Below are positions 24,882-33,064 of a DNA stretch of 52,809 bases, one piece after another. Within the stretch, counting starts at the first letter, position 1; every line of letters starts with the position of its first letter. The position numbers were made by a program, and so were the translations under genes. Under the pieces are notes generated by a model, which had not been told where the DNA came from, searched no databases, and saw only the letters and a program-made list of their open reading frames with translations. Source of the DNA: a virus. The stretch is taken from positions 1 through 52,809 of the IMG/VR virus record IMGVR_UViG_3300025282_003863; one strand, 5' to 3'.

Positions 24882-25705
24882 TTCCTAAGCTTATCCCTGA
24901 CTAGTTTCTCACCTTCTGTTATTTTCTTGACCCCATCCCCCAGAGCCATCTCTAGTTCTCGTATTCCCTTCACAAGTTTTATTAATCCGTGAGGTTCTAC
25001 AGAGCACATCTGGTCCGTTCCCCACATTGTCCTGTCTAGAGTTATGTGTCTTTCGATTACCGTTGCTCCAAGACAAATGCTCGCTATTGTAGTTGTTAAG
25101 CCGAACTCGTGGCCGCTATATCCAACCTCGCACTCATATCTTTCCTTAAGTCTAGATATACATCTAAGGTTTATGTCTTCAATTGGAGCCGGATATGTAG
25201 AGTTGCAGTGCAACAAAGAAAAATCATGACCATCCAAGCAATCTACAGCTAAGTCAATCTCTTCTACTGTACTCATTCCGGTAGACAAAACTATTTTTTT
25301 ATCTAGAGACTTACATGCCTCTATTAGTTCATGGTCCGTCAGTAAAGCCGAGGGAATCTTTACTAGGGAAATATCATAGTCTCGTATAAAATCTAAACTG
25401 TCCAAATCCCAAACCGATACAGACCAGTCGATGCCAATATTTTTACAGTGAGACTGTATTTCTTTATACTCGGTCTCGCCAAATTCCATCCTGTGTTTAT
25501 ATTCAATATAGGTCATGTCACCCCAAGGGGTGTTCTTAATTGTTCCCTTTTGATGTTCTGGCACGCATACGTCGGGATTTCTTTTCTGAAATTTTACTAC
25601 ATCACATCCAGCAATCTTAGAAATGTCAATTAATCTCTTGGCGACATCTAAGTCTCCATTGTGATTAATTCCTATTTCAGATATTATTGTTATGTTACTT
25701 TTCAT
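24878..25705 (-). CDS. neuB: NeuB-type nonulosonate synthase lacking the SAF domain
   Basis: A 275-residue TIM-barrel synthase that would condense PEP with a hexosamine derivative. The conserved features are ISEIGINHNGDLDVA (about residues 8-22), VVKFQKR, VKIPSALLTDHEL, STGMSTVEEI, LLHCNSTYPAP (about 184-194), VGYSGHEFG and ERHITLDR (about 223-230). The protein ends right after ALGDGVKKITEGEKLVRDKL, where normal NeuB (about 345 residues) continues into the SAF/antifreeze-like domain that closes the active site of the partner subunit. No SAF domain is encoded nearby. Sialic, legionaminic or pseudaminic acid are all possible products. Confidence 0.85.
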   Translation of the reverse strand: MKSNITIISEIGINHNGDLDVAKRLIDISKIAGCDVVKFQKRNPDVCVPEHQKGTIKNTPWGDMTYIEYKHRMEFGETEYKEIQSHCKNIGIDWSVSVWDLDSLDFIRDYDISLVKIPSALLTDHELIEACKSLDKKIVLSTGMSTVEEIDLAVDCLDGHDFSLLHCNSTYPAPIEDINLRCISRLKERYECEVGYSGHEFGLTTTIASICLGATVIERHITLDRTMWGTDQMCSVEPHGLIKLVKGIRELEMALGDGVKKITEGEKLVRDKLRK

Positions 25706-26322
25706 TTGTAAAATATAACCAACCCTTCATTTACCCATTTAGAGATTACTTGTCTCTCCTCTGTAAAAAGATGACTGCTAACAGAATTTAGCTCCCAGTA
25801 ATGCACACAGCCCTCTTCACCGACCCCAAATCCAAAAATGGTGGGCCTAAGCCCGCTCTTTATAAGAAGCCACAGAAACCCAAAGCCAGCGCTTGGTCTG
25901 GTTCCGTTTGTCATGGGGGTTAGGTTGGAATAAATTGTGTCATAGTTAGACAAAAACGGTTTAGAAGTTTCGTGTATATTTTGTTCTCTGTTTACCCATC
26001 CCGGTTCTCCCCCAGAAGCGCCCGGACCCAACCAAACAACATTAATATTTTCTTGCTCTTTTATAAAGAAGGTTGGCTGGCCATCTGTTTCCCATCCTGT
26101 GTGTGGAATGTTTCCAAAAACATGATTGTTTGCAACCCTTATGGTTGTCTTCGTTCCAACATGTTTTTCATATCCATCAGTTGGCGCCCTGTTGAATCTA
26201 ACAACGTCATCAAAGCTGTCGATAAGTTCGCCGTACTCCGTTGTTAAAAGCCTTGGGCTTGAGGCGACAATGGCAACGTTTTCACTTACATTAAGCTCTG
26301 GTTCTATGTGCTGGACAATCAT
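25702..26322 (-). CDS. GT29-type sialyltransferase
   Basis: A 206-residue soluble protein carrying counterparts of all four GT29 sialylmotifs. L motif (residues 16-62): VAIVASSP, then YGELIDSFDDVVRFNRAPT and VGTKTTIR. S motif (about 143-166): PSAGFGFLW to IFGFG. Motif III: HYWE (174-177). VS motif: His184 and Glu189 in SHLFTEE, with His184 the expected catalytic base. It lacks the membrane anchor and the Cys of the L-to-S disulfide of animal enzymes, as suits a cytoplasmic enzyme. It should transfer a sialic-acid-type sugar from the CMP-donor made by the NeuA gene two positions downstream. The start overlaps the preceding stop as ATGA. Confidence 0.85.
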   Translation of the reverse strand: MIVQHIEPELNVSENVAIVASSPRLLTTEYGELIDSFDDVVRFNRAPTDGYEKHVGTKTTIRVANNHVFGNIPHTGWETDGQPTFFIKEQENINVVWLGPGASGGEPGWVNREQNIHETSKPFLSNYDTIYSNLTPMTNGTRPSAGFGFLWLLIKSGLRPTIFGFGVGEEGCVHYWELNSVSSHLFTEERQVISKWVNEGLVIFYK

Positions 26323-27200
26323 ACATACTTCCTAAGCTGAGAGTCAAACCTTTGTTTTAGAAATTCCATATTTTCTTGTACAATCTGGGGATGTTCTGCA
26401 TCAAACATCTTGGTTCTGCATTCTCCCCTGAACTGAGGTTTGAATTCGTGAACTCCGTTGTAATGATTTTCTATTGATTCTTTTCCGTTGTCTTCAGAGG
26501 TTACCCACGGTAAATAAACGTTGGAAAAGTAATCGTCTATACAGTTATCCATACTAACAGCAGCTTTATAGTATTGGACCTTGTTATATACTTGGTCTGG
26601 AAAAACATAAGAGTAGTGATACATTCTTATGCCATGATTCTCCCAAAGCCATTTGAAGTCCATGTGGCTCTCGGGCCAAGCGTGGGGGCTTGTGTGGGCC
26701 ATCGTGGGCGGTCTGTGGGTCTTCCAGCGAGAGCCGGGGTAAACCTTACAGATGCGGCGAAACTCGGCGTTTTCCTCAAACCCGCCAAGGATTCTGTCAA
26801 ACCCTCCATAAAAGCTACAGCTTTGAAATCCGGCGGTTGTAAACCTGTGGTCAGTTAGCAGCTTGATTATGGTTTCGATATCCTCCGGTTTAAATATCTC
26901 ATCCGAGTCAAGGTTCCAGACATAATCACACGACGGGTCTAGATGCTTCATGTATGCAGAGCATTGTTCGTCCTTCTCAGAGTATTGTCCACGAACAATT
27001 GTAATCTTTCCTTCTGGGTCTGGGAAAGATTGTAAAATCTCATTTGTTTCATCCGTTGAGGTTGTAAACCCCTGCGACTGCCAATACCCAACCGGACCCT
27101 CTGCTATGAGAATCTGGTGGGCAAACGGATACACGGACTTTAGGCACTCTTCTAGAACAAAGCCGCCATTAAACACAATCATCCCGAAGGCTATTTTCAT
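26319..27200 (-). CDS. GT-A glycosyltransferase
   Basis: A 293-residue family-2-like enzyme. The N-terminus MKIAFGMIVFNGGFVLEECL is the usual first strand and helix. YVWNLDSDEIFKPEDIE (about residues 93-109) contains the metal-binding DSD. The C-terminal part is rich in His, Trp and Tyr (WKTHRPPTM, MYHYSYVF), as in GT2-like enzymes of phage and capsule clusters. The DNA coding for about residues 125-185 is visibly more GC-rich than its surroundings. It overlaps both neighbours by 4 bases. Confidence 0.72.
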   Translation of the reverse strand: MKIAFGMIVFNGGFVLEECLKSVYPFAHQILIAEGPVGYWQSQGFTTSTDETNEILQSFPDPEGKITIVRGQYSEKDEQCSAYMKHLDPSCDYVWNLDSDEIFKPEDIETIIKLLTDHRFTTAGFQSCSFYGGFDRILGGFEENAEFRRICKVYPGSRWKTHRPPTMAHTSPHAWPESHMDFKWLWENHGIRMYHYSYVFPDQVYNKVQYYKAAVSMDNCIDDYFSNVYLPWVTSEDNGKESIENHYNGVHEFKPQFRGECRTKMFDAEHPQIVQENMEFLKQRFDSQLRKYV

Positions 27201-28135
27201 AATACATACTTCTTTTTAGTTTCTGTCATGTGGTGCATATAGTCTACATAAATATCTTCAACACCCGGATGGCTACGAATACCCGGACCCCACTCCCCTC
27301 CTCTATCCATCGAAAAAGAGTTTTCATTATAGTTAGGAGAGAAGTGACTAAAGTGGTTGAACACAATGTCCTGCTCCAGAGTATCAGAATCTTTGAGAAC
27401 ATAGTGTAGAGGGTCTCGCCAGACTACTCTAGTTAGACTGGAGAAATCAAACATTGTGAAGTTCCAAGGGGCGCCATTTCCTACCTTGTGGCAAAGAATT
27501 TGTATGCTATCTGGGTCAAAGAACTCTTCAAATAGCTCAAGATACTTTTGGTCTCCGCAAGAACCAAATATATCAGAGAACTGGTTGTTTGGGTGTATGC
27601 AACAGTCTCTCCAAAATCTAAGACAGGACTTTCCTATGGAATCATTTCTAAAATAAACAATCCCAACATTAAAATAGCCCGGATTTCTGGCTGTCTTATT
27701 GAGTTCGATATGTTTGTGAGTTATTACCCCTATGCTTTTCCCCTCGACGGCCTCTGTAATTCTCTCAGCAGAGTCGTAAAAGAAAATATCAGAGTCTGCA
27801 TACAAAACGTGCTCAAGGCTAAGCCTTAGCATCAAAAAGTGACAGAAGAAAGACGCCAGCATCCAGTGGAACGGGCTTTGCCCATCGCTTGTATCGATTG
27901 GTCTGGACTCATTATTCTTCTTGAGGATTTCGAAGTTGGGGTCTTTTTCTATATCTTCAAGAGTATAGACAACTAGGTTTGGAAGCTCAAGCTCTCTGAG
28001 TTTGTCTTCAGTAAATGAATCCATTGCAAGATAATACAGTGTGAAATTGTCACCTGTGTACTTGACAAGAGAGTCATACAGACATAGTCCGTTTATTATA
28101 TAGTTTCTATCGCTAAGGGTTAGTACGTTAATCAT
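27197..28135 (-). CDS. GT8-like nucleotide-diphosphosugar transferase
   Basis: A 312-residue GT-A protein. INVLTLSDRNYIINGLCLYDSL (residues 2 onward) resembles the start of GT8-type enzymes, which call up the sugar nucleotide while 'standing in place'. The metal site is LYADSDIFFYD (about residues 115-125), a DSD motif, and GYFNVGIVYFRND (about 153-165) is the conserved FNxG segment. A C-terminal FNHFSHFSPNY provides the late His. The donor is probably a UDP-sugar by family precedent. It overlaps the FkbM gene by 8 bases. Confidence 0.7.
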   Translation of the reverse strand: MINVLTLSDRNYIINGLCLYDSLVKYTGDNFTLYYLAMDSFTEDKLRELELPNLVVYTLEDIEKDPNFEILKKNNESRPIDTSDGQSPFHWMLASFFCHFLMLRLSLEHVLYADSDIFFYDSAERITEAVEGKSIGVITHKHIELNKTARNPGYFNVGIVYFRNDSIGKSCLRFWRDCCIHPNNQFSDIFGSCGDQKYLELFEEFFDPDSIQILCHKVGNGAPWNFTMFDFSSLTRVVWRDPLHYVLKDSDTLEQDIVFNHFSHFSPNYNENSFSMDRGGEWGPGIRSHPGVEDIYVDYMHHMTETKKKYVL

Positions 28136-28769
28136 TTTTTACATAAAAGGCGTCACCCCAGCTTCCGCCTCCCCACGAAGTTTCTTCTCTGACGAACCCA
28201 TACGCACCAAGAAATTCGTCCAACTTCTCAACCAGAACACAGTCCTCGTATAACTCCTCGCGATTGACTTCGGTGAGTATATAGTCAACGTAATTTAGAG
28301 TTTCGGCAGCACCCTTCAAGACCTCAAGCTCAAACCCCTGAACATCTATGTTTAAAAAGTTGAACCCCTGTTGCGGAAGGCCGGAATCTTTCCAGTAATC
28401 ATCTAGCCTAATCATATCAACTTCAATTGTCTCGTTGAAGGTAATGTGTGGATATTGTTCAAGATGTTTCTTTGGCTTTAGGACAGAACTGGAAGCTCCA
28501 GAACCATTTCCTACCCCTCCGGGTGTGTGAGAAACATTAAGCTCAACCTTCTTATTTTGATTTCCAACTGCCTTATTTACAACTGTTGAGAAACCAACGT
28601 TATCTTTGAGGATTGAAAATATATTCGGTTGCGGTTCAAAAAATATAAGGTTGTTCACCCCAAATCTAAAATAGGTTGGATATTCTTCCCCTATAAAAGA
28701 GCCTATATGAATAAGTCCTCTTATGTTTAAATCATGTTTGTAATGTATATATTCAAAATCAATTAGCAT
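28128..28769 (-). CDS. FkbM-family methyltransferase
   Basis: A 213-residue protein with the FkbM layout: GLIHIGSFIGEE (about residues 18-29) as SAM loop, LIFFEPQPNIFSILKDNV (about 41-58), VVNKAVGNQNKKVELNV and a C-terminal FNFLNIDVQGFELEVLKGA (about 131-149), whose IDVQGxE motif is diagnostic. Such enzymes O-methylate sugars or polyketides. I chose the ATG at 28769; a TTG at 28805 is the only earlier start in frame. The start overlaps the upstream stop by 11 bases. Confidence 0.82.
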   Translation of the reverse strand: MLIDFEYIHYKHDLNIRGLIHIGSFIGEEYPTYFRFGVNNLIFFEPQPNIFSILKDNVGFSTVVNKAVGNQNKKVELNVSHTPGGVGNGSGASSSVLKPKKHLEQYPHITFNETIEVDMIRLDDYWKDSGLPQQGFNFLNIDVQGFELEVLKGAAETLNYVDYILTEVNREELYEDCVLVEKLDEFLGAYGFVREETSWGGGSWGDAFYVKND

Positions 28770-29589
28770 TTGGAAATATCTCCAGTTCCTGATGGCATCC
28801 CACAACGTTGGAAAAATCTATGGATTCCAAAGATATGGTTTCTCCATCTATGTATCTACGATTCATGTCTTTCAAAGAGATTCCAAATTTTTCACCGGCC
28901 CGATTTTTAGAATCGCCCGCTATATTGATTGGGATGTTCACCACACAGCTATGCTGGAGGCAGCAAATATATGGCGGCAGAACCTTCGTATGATTGGTTC
29001 CATCGCCCTCAAGATTGTTTGGATTAGAAAATTGATATTTTGACAGAAGCTGTTGTATTTCAGTCTTTCTGTACACATGGCCGTCTACGGAAAAGGGATA
29101 GTAAAAATTGCTCAGCATGCCAGTGTAGTTCTTCCAATCCCAAACAAAGAAGTTGTCTTTATATATAGCAACCTTCTTCGGTGTTACGCAAACCTGTCCG
29201 GTATATTGGTCTTGAATAGTAGTGTTCTCGCCAAGCCTGAATGATAAGCACCCAATGTTTTCAACTGAGTCAAACAATTCTTTTATATCATCCCTGCCTA
29301 CATGTGACGGCCTATAAAATATGTCGTCATCTGTAAAGAAGCAGACCAGATTTTCTGATTTGTCAACAGTGTCCAGAGTATCTTTTTGAAAGTCTTCTTC
29401 TTGAATCCAGTTTACCCCGTCGTATCCGGGGAAGCTTCTCTGGGCCATTTGGTAGCCTATCTTATGTTCCTCATCTGTGTACTTATATATTACATTTGTT
29501 CCAGACAGAAGGAAATTTTTAGATAAGCTATGCAGAAGAAGATGAAGCTGAGATGCTCGGTCTCTACTAAAAATTATGGATGACAGCAT
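28759..29589 (-). CDS. GT-A-like glycosyltransferase
   Basis: A 276-residue protein. SSIIFSRDRASQLHLLLHSL (residues 3 onward) is a family-2-type first strand and helix, and LVCFFTDDDIFYRPSH (about 81-96) carries a TDDD acidic site. A Cys-His-rich stretch (YICCLQHSCVVN) lies at about residues 206-217. Related proteins are common in phage and algal-virus glycan clusters. Substrates are unknown. It overlaps the GDP-fucose synthase stop by 23 bases. Confidence 0.62.
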   Translation of the reverse strand: MLSSIIFSRDRASQLHLLLHSLSKNFLLSGTNVIYKYTDEEHKIGYQMAQRSFPGYDGVNWIQEEDFQKDTLDTVDKSENLVCFFTDDDIFYRPSHVGRDDIKELFDSVENIGCLSFRLGENTTIQDQYTGQVCVTPKKVAIYKDNFFVWDWKNYTGMLSNFYYPFSVDGHVYRKTEIQQLLSKYQFSNPNNLEGDGTNHTKVLPPYICCLQHSCVVNIPINIAGDSKNRAGEKFGISLKDMNRRYIDGETISLESIDFSNVVGCHQELEIFPNAN

Positions 29590-30541
29590 TCTTATTTTCC
29601 CTAAACCATTTTATAGTTTTTTTCATCCCCTCTTCGAGGCTTGTTCTTGCCATAAAAGAAAATTCCTCTTTGGCCTTACTCACATCCAGACATCTTCTCG
29701 GCTGACCATTAGGTTTAGAGGTGTCAAAAACTATCGTTCCATCAAACCCCATAAGCTTTGCAATCAGGCCGACTAAATCCTTAATTGTGATTTCTCTTCC
29801 CGTTCCAATGTTTACGGGGTCTGGCTTGTTGTAATAACGAATAGCATCAACGATGGCTTTTGCGCAATCTTCCACGTAAAGAAACTCCCGTGACGCCTCT
29901 CCATTTCCCCAGACGCTAACGACGCTGCTTTCGTTATCTATAGCCTCTTGAAATTTTAATATCAGCGCAGGAATAACATGACTGTATTCTGGATTAAAAT
30001 TATCGTGAGGCCCATACATGTTTACAGGGACCAAAGTAATGCCATTAAAATCATACTGTTTCCTATAAGCCTGTAGCATTTCCATGAGAGCTTTCTTGGC
30101 TATCCCATAGGGAGCATTGGTCTCTTCGGGATACCCGTCCCACATATCTTCCTCTTTAAAAGGAACTGGGGTGTGCTTGGGGTATGCGCAAACCGTGCTG
30201 ACCAAAAGAAATTTTTTACATCCCATTTTTCTAGACTGTTCAATCAGGTTCAGGCCCATTGCCATGTTCTCGTAGAAAAACAAGCCGGGATACCTTTGGT
30301 TTGCTCCTATTCCTCCGACTCTAGCAGCTAGATGTATTATCGTATCTGGCTTGTAGGTTTTAAGAACATGTATACAGTCTACTTCTTTTGCCAGATTGAG
30401 AGAAAAGCTTTCACTAGAGCCGCCTAGTTCAATTATCTCGTTATGCTCCTCTGGTCCGTCGTCTGTAAAAGACTGTTTCTTTAGCTCTGAGGAGACGTGT
30501 CTTCCAAGAAATCCATAAGCTCCCGTAACTAATATTCTCAT
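29567..30541 (-). CDS. fcl: GDP-L-fucose synthase
   Basis: A 324-residue NADPH-dependent epimerase/reductase converting GDP-4-keto-6-deoxymannose to GDP-L-fucose. GAYGFLG (7-13) binds NADP. The active site has VSTVCAYPK (114-122, including Cys118), and APYGIAKKA with Tyr145 and Lys149. AARVGGI (72-78) and NMYGPHDNFN followed by HVIPALI are hallmarks that separate Fcl from other epimerases. Gmd, the preceding enzyme, is not in this window. Two fucosyltransferase-type genes on the plus strand are the logical users of the product. The ATG at 30541 overlaps the upstream TGA (ATGA), so I prefer it to the in-frame start at 30580. Confidence 0.88.
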   Translation of the reverse strand: MRILVTGAYGFLGRHVSSELKKQSFTDDGPEEHNEIIELGGSSESFSLNLAKEVDCIHVLKTYKPDTIIHLAARVGGIGANQRYPGLFFYENMAMGLNLIEQSRKMGCKKFLLVSTVCAYPKHTPVPFKEEDMWDGYPEETNAPYGIAKKALMEMLQAYRKQYDFNGITLVPVNMYGPHDNFNPEYSHVIPALILKFQEAIDNESSVVSVWGNGEASREFLYVEDCAKAIVDAIRYYNKPDPVNIGTGREITIKDLVGLIAKLMGFDGTIVFDTSKPNGQPRRCLDVSKAKEEFSFMARTSLEEGMKKTIKWFRENKNAVIHNF

Positions 30542-31590
30542 ACTCTTGTCTCCATAAATTTCACGAGGGCTTGTTTGCAATCAGTTTTTTCTTTCTCCAA
30601 GGACAGTTCGCCACATATCTGCATTACTCTATGGAAATAAGTATGCTTGTTTATTACGGTTTCGTATCCTCTTTCAATGTATTCCAGCCTTTCTCTCGGG
30701 TTATTTAGAAAGTGATTAACCAAGTCAAAGAACTCTTCTGGAGTTTTTGCAAAGGGAACCTCGTTATTTGTATAAACTTCCTCCGCTAAAGAGGACACAT
30801 AATCAGAAATACAAAAACACCTATTCGATAGAATTTTAAAAGTTCTTTCATTTATGTCTATTCCAAAGTCCTGAGCGTGTGGCTCGCTTATGTTAGGACA
30901 AATAGTAGCTGATGCCATTACGTCCTTTACAACACCGTCCGAAACAAATCCCAAGTATTGCGTACTTGGCCAAGGCTGGTTACCGAATATCTTTACGTTA
31001 TACTTATCTACTGGATAGAGAAAGGGCATAAAGTATCTATTAAAGCTTTTGCTTTTATATCCCCAGTATCCCCCAACAAAAGACATGTCGCTTCTTAGAT
31101 GGGGGACTTCTCTACCATTGGTGTAATCAAAAATGTCTGCGGCGTTCAAAAGGCCCACAGACCTGACCCCAAGATTTTCCCATCCGTTGTGGGTTCTTTC
31201 AATACATTTCTGTGTGTAGTGAGCAAAGACAAAGTCGGGCTTTCCCGTTTGTCTTTTTAAGGCTTCTACGTAATGCTTATCTTTATCAGATACAAATAAA
31301 ACATTGTACTTTTCTGGGTCTATATCTTTTTGTATATCACCCCAGTCCGGGGCTTTCATAATCACTTTCATTTCTGGACGAGCGCTGATGCACTTAATTA
31401 AAGACTCATCTATATTATAAGTTTGACCTATAAATAAGTCTGGTTCAAATTCATCAAAGGCATCGAAAGCATTTTTAGTCTTGATGTCCCACAGGATGGT
31501 TTCGTGACCGGCGTAACTGAAGGCGCTCGCCCAGCCCTTCCTGATAAAGAAGTGCGCGGTAGAACCATCGCTAGATATCATTACTCTCAT
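30538..31590 (-). CDS. CgeB-like GT-B glycosyltransferase
   Basis: A 350-residue protein of the CgeB/DUF3880 type: MRVMISSDGSTAHFFIRKGW (N-terminal Rossmann strand with an RKGW turn), LRSDMSFVGGYWGYKS (about residues 165-180) and IDINERTFKILSNRCFCISDY (shortened: INERTFKILSNRCF, about 246-259), then a terminal HTYFHRV. This pattern matches the glycosyltransferase domain of spore-maturation CgeB proteins and their relatives in surface-sugar clusters. The overlap with the preceding gene (ATGA) ties it into the island. Substrates are unknown. Confidence 0.7.
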   Translation of the reverse strand: MRVMISSDGSTAHFFIRKGWASAFSYAGHETILWDIKTKNAFDAFDEFEPDLFIGQTYNIDESLIKCISARPEMKVIMKAPDWGDIQKDIDPEKYNVLFVSDKDKHYVEALKRQTGKPDFVFAHYTQKCIERTHNGWENLGVRSVGLLNAADIFDYTNGREVPHLRSDMSFVGGYWGYKSKSFNRYFMPFLYPVDKYNVKIFGNQPWPSTQYLGFVSDGVVKDVMASATICPNISEPHAQDFGIDINERTFKILSNRCFCISDYVSSLAEEVYTNNEVPFAKTPEEFFDLVNHFLNNPRERLEYIERGYETVINKHTYFHRVMQICGELSLEKEKTDCKQALVKFMETRV

Positions 31591-32273
31591 GCTATGTCCT
31601 TGATGGAATTAATAACTTTTATGTCTCCAGCCTTGCATTCCTGTATTTCAATTTTTCCACCATTATCTATTACTAGGTTTAACAATTCAAAAACAAAAAA
31701 TCTACCCTTTCCCTTGTCTGTACAAGCCTTTCTGAGAAGTCCGAATTCTTTTCCTTGCAAGAAAACAACTCCGTCCCAGCAGTTTTCAAGACCAAAAGAA
31801 AAGTTTCCTATGTGGTCCCCAATTTTAGATGCGCTTATCTCGTTTTTTGGCTTGCCGTTTTTATGACATAGAGCAAACGAACGGGAGAAGTCAAGTTTTT
31901 TGAAAGCATTCCTGCTTATCAGTATGTTGCCATCTATAATTAACAGCCTGTCTCCGCATATATTATTTATTACGAGCCTTAAGCTTTCCGAAGAGTTTGT
32001 TTCAGAGTAAAGTTGATTTTCTACTATTCTAACATGTTCTGGTATGTAATTAATAATCTTTTCACATTCAAAACCAAGCACAACAACCAAGTCAGATATG
32101 CAGGATGTTTCTCCTATAAGCTTAATTTGATTTTGTATTATAGTAGAACTGCCGTGCTTTAGTAGACACTTTGGTCCGTAAGACCTGACCCTGTAATCGG
32201 TCTCGTTACCAAGTATAGCCACTGAAATATTATCATCGTAGCTTTTTTTAATTTCAGATATAAATCTATTCAT
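31587..32273 (-). CDS. LicC-like sugar or choline-type nucleotidyltransferase
   Basis: A 228-residue nucleotidyltransferase-fold protein. It follows the LicC/NTP_transferase order: PKCLLKHGSSTIIQNQI (about residues 33-49), VVVLGFECEKIINYI (about 62-76), VENQLYSETNSSESLRL (about 84-100) and LLIIDGNILIS (about 109-119). The usual GxGxR phosphate loop is altered to LGNETDYRVR (about 20-29), so catalysis may be changed. It could activate a sugar phosphate or a phosphocholine-like group for attachment to the glycan. Function is inferred. It overlaps both neighbours by 4 bases. Confidence 0.6.
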   Translation of the reverse strand: MNRFISEIKKSYDDNISVAILGNETDYRVRSYGPKCLLKHGSSTIIQNQIKLIGETSCISDLVVVLGFECEKIINYIPEHVRIVENQLYSETNSSESLRLVINNICGDRLLIIDGNILISRNAFKKLDFSRSFALCHKNGKPKNEISASKIGDHIGNFSFGLENCWDGVVFLQGKEFGLLRKACTDKGKGRFFVFELLNLVIDNGGKIEIQECKAGDIKVINSIKDIA

Positions 32274-33064
32274 ACATCAGCCGCACGACGTTTCATTTTT
32301 TCCATAATGATTGATTGCGTTCTCTGATGACTCTCAAGTGTGACATTTGTGGTTTGATTGCTTCCGGTTTCTCTCATCATGGCTAGAGATTCTGGGATAT
32401 GAAACATCATAAATTTTTCACTTATTCTTATCCACAAATCGTAGTCTTCAGAGCATCCAATAAAACTTTGGCTACCCGGACCATGTAAGTCTGGGTCAAA
32501 AATTTGACCCTTGTCATCTCTTGCAAAGTCTAGAGCTTGTTTTGTTATCAAAGCGCCGCTGTGAATCATGCATTGGTTCATTAGTGCCGCTCTGTTATAT
32601 GGAGGTTTATATTCTCTTACAACGGTGTTAGATTCAGTGTAAGTTATATCGTAATCTGCATACACAACGCCAACATGAGGCTGATTTTCTATCAGCTTGT
32701 CCACACATTTTCTTACTTTTGATTCGTAATAATAATCGTCAGCGTCAAGTATCCCATAAATGTCAGTAAAATCCCAAGTGTAATCTATCCCGGTATTTCT
32801 TGCTACACTTGCTCCACCATTTTCTCTGTTTATTGCTATGAGAGTTCTATTCTCAGATATATTTTGAGTAATGATGGGAGTGTCATCTGCTCTACACATT
32901 GACCTAATAACAGACCACGAGTCATCAGTTGACCCATCATTTATGACGCAAACTTGAATTGGCCCATCGTAGTCTTGATTGATAGCGCTTTGTACTGCGC
33001 TCTCAATATAGTGGGCATAATTATAGTTAGCTATTAGAAGAGTAACTATCGGCTTTCGATTCAT
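32270..33064 (-). CDS. Family 2 glycosyltransferase
   Basis: A 264-residue GT2 enzyme with all landmarks: VTLLIANYNYAHYIESAVQS (residues 7-26), VCVINDGSTDDSW (about 38-50), RENGGASVARNTGI (about 80-93) and YGILDADDYYY (about 103-113) with the DADD metal site. Later it has CSEDYDLWIRI (about 200-210), the conserved ED-x-D-LW element. It is the most canonical glycosyltransferase of the island. It overlaps the next upstream gene by 38 bases, the largest overlap in the region. Confidence 0.85.
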   Translation of the reverse strand: MNRKPIVTLLIANYNYAHYIESAVQSAINQDYDGPIQVCVINDGSTDDSWSVIRSMCRADDTPIITQNISENRTLIAINRENGGASVARNTGIDYTWDFTDIYGILDADDYYYESKVRKCVDKLIENQPHVGVVYADYDITYTESNTVVREYKPPYNRAALMNQCMIHSGALITKQALDFARDDKGQIFDPDLHGPGSQSFIGCSEDYDLWIRISEKFMMFHIPESLAMMRETGSNQTTNVTLESHQRTQSIIMEKMKRRAADV

